From Spirochaetota bacterium (GTDB lineage Bacteria; Spirochaetota; JAHITG01), in contig JAHITG010000447.1 in the NCBI GenBank assembly GCA_018817865.1, positions 1 to 12,676 on the forward strand: a stretch of 12,676 nt of DNA, read 5' to 3'. A program made the translations under genes and the position numbers. Shown piece after piece: positions 1-5,815 of the stretch; position 1 is the first letter of the stretch; each line of letters opens with the position of its first letter. The notes under the pieces are model-generated. The model searched no databases and was not told the DNA's origin. It saw nothing but the letters and a program-made list of their open reading frames with translations.

Positions 1-107
1 GTGATTTTTTCCTTATTCGTTTCAGTTAATACCGGTTGTACAGTATCTATCCGCTCATTTGTTTCAGTAGATATCGGTTTTACAATATCTGAACGATCAT
101 TTGTTTG
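1..107 (-). repeat. 42-bp tandem repeat (14-residue unit), cut by window edge
   Basis: On the minus strand the codons for (E/Q)TN recur at 107-99, 65-57 and 23-15, a period of exactly 42 bp. The translated units read QTNDRSDIVKPIST, ETNERIDTVQPVLT and ETNKEKI, the last running off the edge. About two and a half imperfect copies are visible. They lie in frame in the tail of the barrel protein and may continue outside the window. Confidence 0.75.
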
Positions 108-1094
108 TGATAATGGTTTTAGAGGTTTGTCAGCTGTCACTGTGTTAGTCTTCTCACTTTCCGGTTTGAGAGATGATGCTTTCTCTTTTTCAGGCACCTC
201 TTTTTCAAGTTCTTTATTTTTTACTGCTCTATTATCATCAACCTTTTCTGATGCTTTTTTATCAGGATCACCATCTTCCGTAATTAATCTGTTTTTCTCT
301 TCATCCTCTTTGGAAACTGTTTCTTCTCTGTTATAACTTTGACTTCTTTGAATAGACGGCGGTTTATGATCCGATATTAAAAGATCATTCTTATTACTGC
401 CGGTCAGTGAGAATAATTTTACTCCGATCCCGAGGCCGAAATTCAAGGCGCCTTTTTTTGTCGTATTGTCACTGAAAAAATACCTGTATCCGACAGTTGT
501 GGCAGCATAGATAAACCGGTAAAGGTGAAGGTCCAGATTAAAACCTATGTTTAGACTGAAAAAGTTTTCCCGCTGATATTGACACATATTATAGAGATCT
601 CCGCAATTATCGATGGAAGGGTCATCGGTAAAGAAGCCGGAATTAAATTTTGAATAATTCAGGCCGAGTTTGAATTGGAAGTTTCTGCAGAAAGGGAAAT
701 AGTATAAAAGATCGAGGCGTACATCATAATATTCTTCATCACCTCTATTTTGAAGGAATTGATTGGTCCCGATCGAATACTCGGCCGCGGGTTTAAAATA
801 ATAGGCATAAACCGCTTCTATACCAAAGTTGCTGATCACAGGAAGCTTGAGGAACAGGAAGGTGCTGGCTCTTGCTTCTTTCGGGGCAATGAAATAAGAA
901 AACTCCTTACCGCCCCCGATCATGGCATATGCGGAATCCGGATAATTCAGGGATCTTTGACCTTCCTCTGAGTGACATAATCCGGGAAACAGTAAGATGT
1001 AAATAACCGGAAATAAAAGCACAGATACTTTTAGCTTTTTTATATTGCAGGTATTAAGAATAGTATGATATTTTTCAGGTATTAAATTCTTCAC
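1..1094 (-). CDS. Outer-membrane beta-barrel protein with Lys/Glu-rich tail (3' end outside window)
   Basis: An uninterrupted minus-strand frame gives 364 codons before running off the left edge. GTG at 1094 is the start: AGGGA lies 6 nt upstream, an in-frame TAG lies just before that, and the ATG overlapping the GTG is followed at once by TGA. The N-terminus is basic and then hydrophobic (about residues 23-40, KVSVLLFPVIYILLFPG), as in an export signal, with likely cleavage near residue 42. Residues about 65-230 alternate aromatic and polar residues in short strands (FGIEAVYAYYF, VRLDLLYYF, LNFGLGIGVKLF), typical of a small outer-membrane barrel. Residues about 233-364 are a charged, low-complexity linker ending in 14-residue repeats. 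I do not recognise the family. The linker could lead to a peptidoglycan-binding or other periplasmic domain outside the window; this is inference. The gene is divergent from ilvA. Confidence 0.8.
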   Translation of the reverse strand, partial: MKNLIPEKYHTILNTCNIKKLKVSVLLFPVIYILLFPGLCHSEEGQRSLNYPDSAYAMIGGGKEFSYFIAPKEARASTFLFLKLPVISNFGIEAVYAYYFKPAAEYSIGTNQFLQNRGDEEYYDVRLDLLYYFPFCRNFQFKLGLNYSKFNSGFFTDDPSIDNCGDLYNMCQYQRENFFSLNIGFNLDLHLYRFIYAATTVGYRYFFSDNTTKKGALNFGLGIGVKLFSLTGSNKNDLLISDHKPPSIQRSQSYNREETVSKEDEEKNRLITEDGDPDKKASEKVDDNRAVKNKELEKEVPEKEKASSLKPESEKTNTVTADKPLKPLSQTNDRSDIVKPISTETNERIDTVQPVLTETNKEKI

Positions 1095-1425
1095 ATTTTT
1101 TCCCTAACAGTCATAAGTATACTCTATTTATTATAATATAATATTGGATATTTTTTTTTCTATTTTTTATAATTTTTATGATCCAAAACGAAAAAGCAGT
1201 ATATACGCTGATTTGAAAGCAGGATAAAAAATAATTGAAATATAAAATTAAAGAAATATATTATTAAAAATTGATAAAAACCAGGGGGCAATAAAGGTAT
1301 TTAAAATACGGATCAGCTTATATTTAGATTATTTTGATCGAAAAGTTGTTTTTCGTAAAGAGAGTGCCTTCATTCATTTCAGGTCAATAAATAATCCGTT
1401 TAGAATGAATAAAGGATAATAGAGT
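1095..1425. other. AT-rich divergent intergenic region with candidate promoters
   Basis: This 331-bp gap between the divergent barrel gene and ilvA holds no convincing gene. On the minus strand a perfect TATAAT (1135-1130) and a TATACT (1121-1116) lie just upstream of the GTG start, but neither has a recognisable -35 at normal spacing. On the plus strand TTGAAA (1235-1240) lies 16 bp from TATATT (1257-1262), or 18 bp from TATTAT (1259-1264). If real, this would give ilvA a leader of about 155 nt. The leader contains a small hairpin (CGAAAA-GTTGT-TTTTCG, 1339-1355). I see no T-box motif and no Ile/Leu/Val-rich leader peptide. Such promoter matches are cheap in AT-rich DNA, so they are only candidates. 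Confidence 0.35.
1101..1105 (-). promoter_or_regulatory. Ribosome binding site fixing the GTG start at 1094
   Basis: AGGGA on the minus strand sits 6 nt before GTG. The frame is closed by a TAG immediately upstream, so no longer form is possible. Confidence 0.6.
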
Positions 1426-2940
1426 ATGTTCATATCTTATATTAAACGAATATTAAAGGCTAATGTGTATGATGTAGCTATTGAGACACCTATAAATAAG
1501 GCTTATTTTTTAAGCAAACGGTTCAAGAATAACATCCTGATCAAGAGGGAGGATCTTCAGCCGGTATATTCTTTTAAATTGAGGGGAGCCTATAATAAAA
1601 TGATTCAACTGCCAATAAAGAAGAGGCAGCGGGGGGTCATGGCTGCCTCAGCAGGAAATCATGCCCAAGGAGTAGCATTAGCAGCAAAAAAGATGGGTAT
1701 ACATGCAACGATCGTAATGCCCAAGACAACTCCGGAGATCAAGGTGCAGTCTGTTCGGGAGTATGGTGCAGAAGTAGTATTACATGGTGATACTTATGAT
1801 GAGGCTTACAATTATGCGCGGGGATTGGCACAGCAAAAGAAGGTAGTATTGATCCATCCGTATGATGATCCGGATGTGATAGCCGGTCAGGGTACTATCG
1901 GGATGGAGATCCTTCGCCAGCATTCAGGCCCTCTGCACGCAATTTTTGTTCCGGTAGGCGGGGGTGGGTTGATCGCAGGTATTTCCGTATTTGTTAAATA
2001 TATGCGTCCGGATATTAAGATCATCGGGGTTGAAGCGGAAGAATCCGCCTGCCTGCAGGCAGCTTTAAAAATGGGGTGGCGGGTTAAACTTCCAAAAGTC
2101 GGGATCTTTGCTGATGGTGTTGCAGTTTCCAAGATCGGAAGGGAACCGTTCAGGATCGTAAGGACCCGGATCGACAGCGTGGTAACGGTCTCTACAGACG
2201 AGATCTGTGCTGCGATCAAGGATATTTTTGATGATACACGCAGTATTACAGAACCTGCCGGTGCGCTGGCCCTGGCAGGATTAAAGAAGTATGTAGAGAG
2301 GAATAAATTTACGGACAAAACTTTACTGGCGATCAACAGCGGAGCAAATGTAAATTTTGACCGGCTTCGTCATATTGCTGAGCGTTCAGAATTAGGTGAA
2401 AAACGGGAAGCAATACTGGGTGTCACCATTTCAGAAGAGTCAGGCAGTTTTAGAAAATTCTGTGAGGACCTTGGCAACCATAATATTACGGAGTTCAATT
2501 ACCGGTATTCCGATCCGGTTGAGGCGCATATTTTTGTTGGAGTCCAGCTTGATCCGGGGTGTGAGGGCCTTAATGGTATTATTATAAACCTTACAAAGAA
2601 AGGGTATAAAGTGGTTGATCTGACAGATAATGAGCTTTCAAAAGTACATATCCGGTATATGGTCGGGGGCCGGACCACCGGGATCCAGAATGAAAGCCTG
2701 TACCGGTTCGAATTTCCCGAAAGACCGGGAGCCATATTTCAGTTTTTAAATGCCATGGGGACAAGGTGGAATATTTCATTATTTCATTACCGGAATCACG
2801 GTGCTGCTTACGGGCGTGTTCTGATGGGACTGCAGGTGCCTCCACAAGATAAAAATAATTTGAAGATGTTCTTGAAGGAGTCAGGATACCGCTTTTTTAA
2901 GGACAGCAACAACCCGGCTTATAAACTTTTCTTAAGTTAA
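1426..2940 (+). CDS. ilvA: Threonine ammonia-lyase, biosynthetic (IlvA)
   Basis: The enzyme deaminates L-threonine to 2-oxobutanoate, the first committed step of isoleucine synthesis, in the cytoplasm with pyridoxal phosphate. At 504 residues it matches the long, regulated form (about 514 in E. coli). The catalytic domain (about 1-320) has the PLP lysine in SFKLRGAYNK (K51), the substrate loop SAGNHAQG (75-82), the phosphate-binding GGGGL (178-182), EPAGA (276-280) and SGAN (305-308). Two ACT-like regulatory domains follow (about 328-403 and 424-496), which in this family bind isoleucine (inhibition) and valine (activation). The ATG has AAAGGA 9 nt upstream. No other ilv gene is nearby. It converges on the next gene with 7 bp between stop codons, leaving no room for a separate terminator. 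The regulation is known for the family and not tested here. Confidence 0.95.
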   Translation: MFISYIKRILKANVYDVAIETPINKAYFLSKRFKNNILIKREDLQPVYSFKLRGAYNKMIQLPIKKRQRGVMAASAGNHAQGVALAAKKMGIHATIVMPKTTPEIKVQSVREYGAEVVLHGDTYDEAYNYARGLAQQKKVVLIHPYDDPDVIAGQGTIGMEILRQHSGPLHAIFVPVGGGGLIAGISVFVKYMRPDIKIIGVEAEESACLQAALKMGWRVKLPKVGIFADGVAVSKIGREPFRIVRTRIDSVVTVSTDEICAAIKDIFDDTRSITEPAGALALAGLKKYVERNKFTDKTLLAINSGANVNFDRLRHIAERSELGEKREAILGVTISEESGSFRKFCEDLGNHNITEFNYRYSDPVEAHIFVGVQLDPGCEGLNGIIINLTKKGYKVVDLTDNELSKVHIRYMVGGRTTGIQNESLYRFEFPERPGAIFQFLNAMGTRWNISLFHYRNHGAAYGRVLMGLQVPPQDKNNLKMFLKESGYRFFKDSNNPAYKLFLS

Positions 2941-2947
2941 GAGCAGA

Positions 2948-4072
2948 TTATTTCTTCTTCCCGAAATCCATCAGGTCATTCATGGATAGTGTAGTGGACT
3001 TTTTCGTTTTATCCTCTTCGATTTTCTTCAGTTTTTCAGGCAGGTAGGTTTCATTATACTCTTCTGCCAGCTTGGAGATCTCATCGTCTTTGTAATTCTC
3101 GTCGATCTTTATCTGCAAGTTGTAATCCTTCTCCGAAAAGCCGCGTCTGATAATATGGACAATATCGCTGACAGTCTGGACAAAATGCTTAGTATAAAGC
3201 ATCATGTAGGCCAGGATAAGAAAGACGATTATAATGAAATTCTGCAGGTTGATACCGGCTGTGATCCTGTTAATGTCACTAACTGAAATGGTTAATTTGA
3301 ATTCTTTCTTTTCAATGGTAATAGAATCATCATAATCATAATACTTCTTGAATTCATCAGCCGAAATATTAGAGAAGACAAGGAAATCCTCATAATACAT
3401 CTTTAAGACATGGGCATCATTGGAAAGGGTTTTAAAGATCAGCGGACGCAGGGGCACATCCAGGGTTTTATTTATATCTTCAATATTGCTGATGGCTCTA
3501 GTATAATGAGCGATACGGTCTTCGATCAATCGATCCACTTTATTGAATTTGAACAGGGAGAAGCATATCAGAAGCATGATTATGGTGAATACGCCTGTTG
3601 TAGCAATGGTCTGGGTGTGGCGCTGGGCCATCTTTGATTCTGCATTATGGATCTTACCGAATATCTTGAGGATCCTGATGAGACGAAGTATCCTTGTGAC
3701 CCGGATCGCTTTAACCACCTTCAGCACATTCAGGACCGCTATGGAAGCCGTTGCCGTGCCCAGGTCACCCTTTAAAAAGAAGTACAGAGTGGGTAAAGAG
3801 TTTAAGAAGAGAAGAGGAACGGAAGAGAGCAGGTCCACCCAGCCTCTCTGAAAGAAGAGATAGGTCTTGAACTTCTTCTCCCCGACTGCCCAGATGCTCC
3901 TGAGGATGAATTCAATGGTAAAGATCAGGTCAAACAGTACGCTGGTAAAGAGAAGAAAGTGCCTGAAAGAGACATTGAAACCGGCATAACTGCTGTAATC
4001 GTCCAGGAAGGTCTGGATAATGACCAGAATAATAGCTGCAAGTATGAAGTTTTCAAATGTTTTTCTTTTCAT
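2948..4072 (-). CDS. Voltage-sensor-like membrane protein with extracytoplasmic insert and terminal HAMP-like domain
   Basis: A 374-residue inner-membrane protein. S1 is about residues 7-22. S2 (36-62) contains FTIEFILR, with D48 and E54. S3 (76-94) contains WVDLLSSVP, with D80. S4 carries K118, K121, R124, R127, R130, R133 and K136, a positive charge at every third residue. These are the hallmarks of a voltage-sensor (ion-transport family) domain. A fifth segment (153-175) and a sixth (278-296) enclose about 100 mostly polar residues with no TVGYG-like selectivity filter or pore helix. After the sixth segment, residues 297-352 fit a HAMP domain (RRGFSEKDYNLQI, then DDEISKLAEEYN). Only a short Lys-rich tail follows, with no kinase, methyl-acceptor or cyclase output. 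ATG 4072 is chosen because AAAGGTGA lies 4 nt upstream. The longer reading from 4141 would begin inside a REP-like repeat. Its job is unknown; sensing membrane potential plus an external cue is inference. Confidence 0.8.
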   Translation of the reverse strand: MKRKTFENFILAAIILVIIQTFLDDYSSYAGFNVSFRHFLLFTSVLFDLIFTIEFILRSIWAVGEKKFKTYLFFQRGWVDLLSSVPLLFLNSLPTLYFFLKGDLGTATASIAVLNVLKVVKAIRVTRILRLIRILKIFGKIHNAESKMAQRHTQTIATTGVFTIIMLLICFSLFKFNKVDRLIEDRIAHYTRAISNIEDINKTLDVPLRPLIFKTLSNDAHVLKMYYEDFLVFSNISADEFKKYYDYDDSITIEKKEFKLTISVSDINRITAGINLQNFIIIVFLILAYMMLYTKHFVQTVSDIVHIIRRGFSEKDYNLQIKIDENYKDDEISKLAEEYNETYLPEKLKKIEEDKTKKSTTLSMNDLMDFGKKK

Positions 4073-4076
4073 ATGA

Positions 4077-4084
4077 TCACCTTT
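4077..4084 (-). promoter_or_regulatory. Strong ribosome binding site fixing the start at 4072
   Basis: AAAGGTGA on the minus strand, 4 nt before ATG 4072, matches the anti-Shine-Dalgarno extended site. It makes this start far better than the in-frame ATG at 4141, which would add 23 residues partly encoded by repeat DNA. Confidence 0.75.
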
Positions 4085-4116
4085 TATGTAAAACGAACTT
4101 AGGTAAATATTTCCAT

Positions 4117-4164
4117 AAAAAAACGTAGCCGCAAGCTTCACCCTACGGGCACAAGTAGCTTGCG
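4117..4164 (-). terminator. Possible intrinsic terminator formed by the left REP hairpin and a T7 run
   Basis: Reading leftward on the minus strand, the inverted repeat CGCAAGCT/AGCTTGCG (4164-4157 with 4137-4130) is followed by GCTACG and seven T (4123-4117). An alternative stem, CGTAG (4147-4143) with CTACG (4128-4124), ends directly at the T run. Either could stop transcription arriving from the gene at 4258-5208 before the voltage-sensor gene. The stem is partly the REP-like repeat itself, so terminator function is inferred. Confidence 0.35.
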
Positions 4165-4211
4165 CTTATCCACATTCTTTTTATATTACGCAGGCTAAAG
4201 CCTGCGACTAC
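4125..4211. repeat. REP-like inverted pair (BIME-type) with GTAG feet
   Basis: The left unit begins GTAGCCGCAAGCTT (4125-4138) and folds by CGCAAGCT (4130-4137) pairing with AGCTTGCG (4157-4164), with a minor CCCTACGGG palindrome in the loop. The right unit, read on the minus strand from 4211, begins GTAGTCGCAGGCTT and folds as CGCAGGC-TAAA-GCCTGCG (4189-4206). The two ends match at 12 of 14 bases in inverted orientation. A GTAG foot next to an imperfect palindrome, in head-to-head pairs between genes, is the classic form of REP elements moved by REP-associated tyrosine transposases. No such transposase is in the window. Confidence 0.7.
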
Positions 4212-4257
4212 CTTCTGTTATCCTTATAGGAAATAGACTCATAAAATATATTATTGC

Positions 4258-5208
4258 CTACCAGCTGTTATCAGCAGAGATCTTGTACAGCTCATCTATC
4301 ATCCTCTTGTCATATCCTTGAAATTCAGCATTCTTCTTGGCAATATTGAACCAGCTTTTATCCGGTGTTTCCGCTCCCCGGTCGATCTTGTCAAAGTGTT
4401 TATACTCCTGGAACCGGGAACTCATAATATAGAGGAATCTTGCGCTGGCATCTTCCAGTTCTGTATTCTCCTGCCTGCAGTTTGCCTTCATGGCCATCCT
4501 GATTATATTTTTATTCAGGCCCGGGATGGATTTGATGACATTATCCTCGATCAATGAGAAAAATTTATCATATAATTTCGGCACTTTCTGAATGTCCGTA
4601 ATATTCAGGCTTTTTGTTTCAGCTGCCCCTGAAAAAGGGACCTTGATATAAGCGGCATTTTTTATCAGCATAAGTGTCTTCAGATAGTTAACGTATTCAA
4701 CTTCTTCAATACTGTTCTTCTGGACTTTTACCAGCTCGTTATACATGAACTCCCTTCTTGCAAAGATCTCCTTTATATATTTTTCAATGATACCGTACTT
4801 TAATATATTGAGGATACAGTTGGAATGATGCCGTACTTCTTTATGCGTGAGAATGACATCCAGAAATTGGATAAATTTTTCCTTTAAAAATTCCTGAGCG
4901 ATCGTTTCACTGCCTTCGATACTGTTCAGCGCGTTGAAATTTATATTTTCGATGTATTTATACATTTCAGGCTTTGTTTCATCCAGTACTTTATCTCTCA
5001 GGGCAGAAAGGAGAAGCTGAAGGGTGTCTTCAATGCTTAAGTCAGGGAAGAACTGGGGTGACGTAAGGGTCTGCTTTAAGACAGGAAGGTTCTTGGATAT
5101 AAAATTTATAATAAGCTGTTCCGCATTCAGGATAGGCTCGTTCCTGACATTATCATTGCTCATCAAATGGGCAATGAACTGCATCATTTTATCTTTACTC
5201 TGGTCCAT
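4258..5208 (-). CDS. Unrecognised helical cytoplasmic protein, partner of a STAS protein
   Basis: A 316-residue protein (MDQSKDKMMQFIAHLM...) with no signal peptide, no membrane segment and no motif I recognise. It is rich in Lys, Glu, Ile, Leu and Asn and looks almost wholly alpha-helical, with long amphipathic stretches (about 50-80 and 105-150) and a distinctive end with two Trp (DKSWFNIAKKNAEFQGYDKR ... ADNSW). Its ATG begins 3 bp after the stop codon of the STAS gene, with AAGGAT supplied by the end of that gene, so the two are probably translated together. Linked STAS proteins often bind and switch a partner, so this may be a STAS-controlled regulator or scaffold. That role is inference from context only. 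Confidence 0.75.
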   Translation of the reverse strand: MDQSKDKMMQFIAHLMSNDNVRNEPILNAEQLIINFISKNLPVLKQTLTSPQFFPDLSIEDTLQLLLSALRDKVLDETKPEMYKYIENINFNALNSIEGSETIAQEFLKEKFIQFLDVILTHKEVRHHSNCILNILKYGIIEKYIKEIFARREFMYNELVKVQKNSIEEVEYVNYLKTLMLIKNAAYIKVPFSGAAETKSLNITDIQKVPKLYDKFFSLIEDNVIKSIPGLNKNIIRMAMKANCRQENTELEDASARFLYIMSSRFQEYKHFDKIDRGAETPDKSWFNIAKKNAEFQGYDKRMIDELYKISADNSW

Positions 5209-5211
5209 ACA

Positions 5212-5514
5212 TTAAATATCCTTTGGTTTTATTTCAATTTCCGAATCTTTAAATGTCTTTGTAAAGAGGGAATATATATTATCGGGGCAGTTAACCAGCT
5301 TCAGTTTGATATTTTTTTTGATCAGGATCATATTGCATTTACCGATATAATCCAGAAAACTGGAGTGAGCATACTGCACATGCCTCAGGTCCATCAGGAC
5401 CTCTTTTACAGCACCTTTTATCTTCTTGATACTGTTATTAAGCGATGCGAGATCTTCAATGACCTGATCATCAAATATAATAATATACTGATCATTGTTG
5501 GCAATTGTTTTCAT
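5212..5514 (-). CDS. Small STAS-domain protein (anti-sigma-factor-antagonist type)
   Basis: About 100 residues, the size of a stand-alone STAS protein such as SpoIIAA or RsbV. It has the expected order of strand (DQYIIIFDDQ), helix, strand (KEVLMDLRHVQYAHSSFLDYIGKCN), helix, strand (IKLKLVNC) and helix. The loop that carries the phospho-accepting serine, usually DSSG, reads HSSF: serines are kept, but Asp and Gly are replaced, so control by phosphorylation may differ. ATG 5514 is chosen because strand 1 follows directly. The longer reading from TTG 5556 uses bases that form a -35 box and would add a non-homologous extension. There is no clear ribosome binding site. It precedes and is coupled to the gene at 4258-5208. 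No anti-sigma kinase or sigma factor is in view. Confidence 0.75.
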   Translation of the reverse strand: MKTIANNDQYIIIFDDQVIEDLASLNNSIKKIKGAVKEVLMDLRHVQYAHSSFLDYIGKCNMILIKKNIKLKLVNCPDNIYSLFTKTFKDSEIEIKPKDI

Positions 5515-5528
5515 ATTAATAATAAGAT

Positions 5529-5556
5529 AATATAGCAGATTATTAATGGTTGTCAA
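5529..5556 (-). promoter_or_regulatory. Sigma70-type promoter of the STAS gene, giving a near-leaderless mRNA
   Basis: On the minus strand a perfect TTGACA (5556-5551) is followed after 16 bp by TATATT (5534-5529), or after 18 bp by TATTAT (5532-5527). Transcription would start at about 5520-5523, only 6-9 nt before ATG 5514. This agrees with the lack of a ribosome binding site there. The first two bases of the -35 box lie in the terminal repeat of the adjoining foldback element. Confidence 0.55.
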
Positions 5557-5581
5557 TAAAAAAAAGAGGGATCTGGTTTTG
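5555..5581 (-). terminator. Possible intrinsic terminator after the PorV-like gene (bidirectional form)
   Basis: Transcription running left from the barrel gene crosses the foldback and ends in CCAGATCCCTC followed by eight T (5565-5558). The matching arm next to the stop codon has GAGGGATCTGG preceded by eight A. A stem flanked by an A run and a T run is the usual form of a bidirectional intrinsic terminator, though here the two halves are about 210 bases apart and enclose other hairpins. Confidence 0.4.
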
Positions 5582-5657
5582 GAAACGTATTGAATTTGGC
5601 ATCAGGCGTTGAAAAAATAAAAACTCGGGGGTCAGACCTTGAAAAAGTTAAAACTCG

Positions 5658-5718
5658 GGGGTCAGACCTTGAAATGTGAAAGTTGCAGGGCAACTTTCAC
5701 ATTTCAAGGTCTGACCCC
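5658..5718. repeat. Perfect 29-bp hairpin at the centre of the foldback element
   Basis: Bases 5658-5686 (GGGGTCAGACC ... AAGTTGC) are exactly complementary in reverse to 5690-5718 (GCAACTT ... GGTCTGACCCC), with a 3-base loop AGG at 5687-5689. A perfect 29-bp stem beside much more diverged outer arms suggests recent formation, gene conversion or strong selection on this core. Confidence 0.9.
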
Positions 5719-5815
5719 AATTTCATATATTCTCAAGGTCTGACCCCAATTTAATCTTGATTTCAAGGCCTAATGCCTGATATAAAACATCTTCAAAACC
5801 AGATCCCTCTTTTTT

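Noticed and set aside
750..971. Plus-strand 73-codon frame within the left barrel gene
   Set aside because: It is antisense to a continuous minus-strand frame with a signal peptide and beta strands; no ribosome binding site or family resemblance.
1265..1425. Attenuator, T-box or leader peptide controlling ilvA
   Set aside because: No T-box sequence, no specifier-type stem and no Ile/Leu/Val-rich leader peptide are visible; only a 6-bp hairpin and a 4-codon frame overlapping the ribosome binding site.
4073..4141. Longer N-terminus for the voltage-sensor gene starting at ATG 4141
   Set aside because: The extra 23 codons run through the REP-like hairpin and an A/T-rich stretch, and there is a strong ribosome binding site directly before ATG 4072.
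5167..5535. 122-codon plus-strand frame over the STAS gene
   Set aside because: It is antisense to the STAS gene and the start of its partner, has no protein-like features, and the minus-strand reading has a recognisable domain.
5515..5556. TTG 5556 as start of the STAS protein
   Set aside because: TTGACA there is a perfect -35 box with a -10 downstream, and the added 14 residues are not part of the STAS fold.
5598..5777. CRISPR-like array (30-bp spaced repeats)
   Set aside because: The repeats are joined directly with no unique spacers of constant length, they occur in inverted arms, and no cas gene is present.
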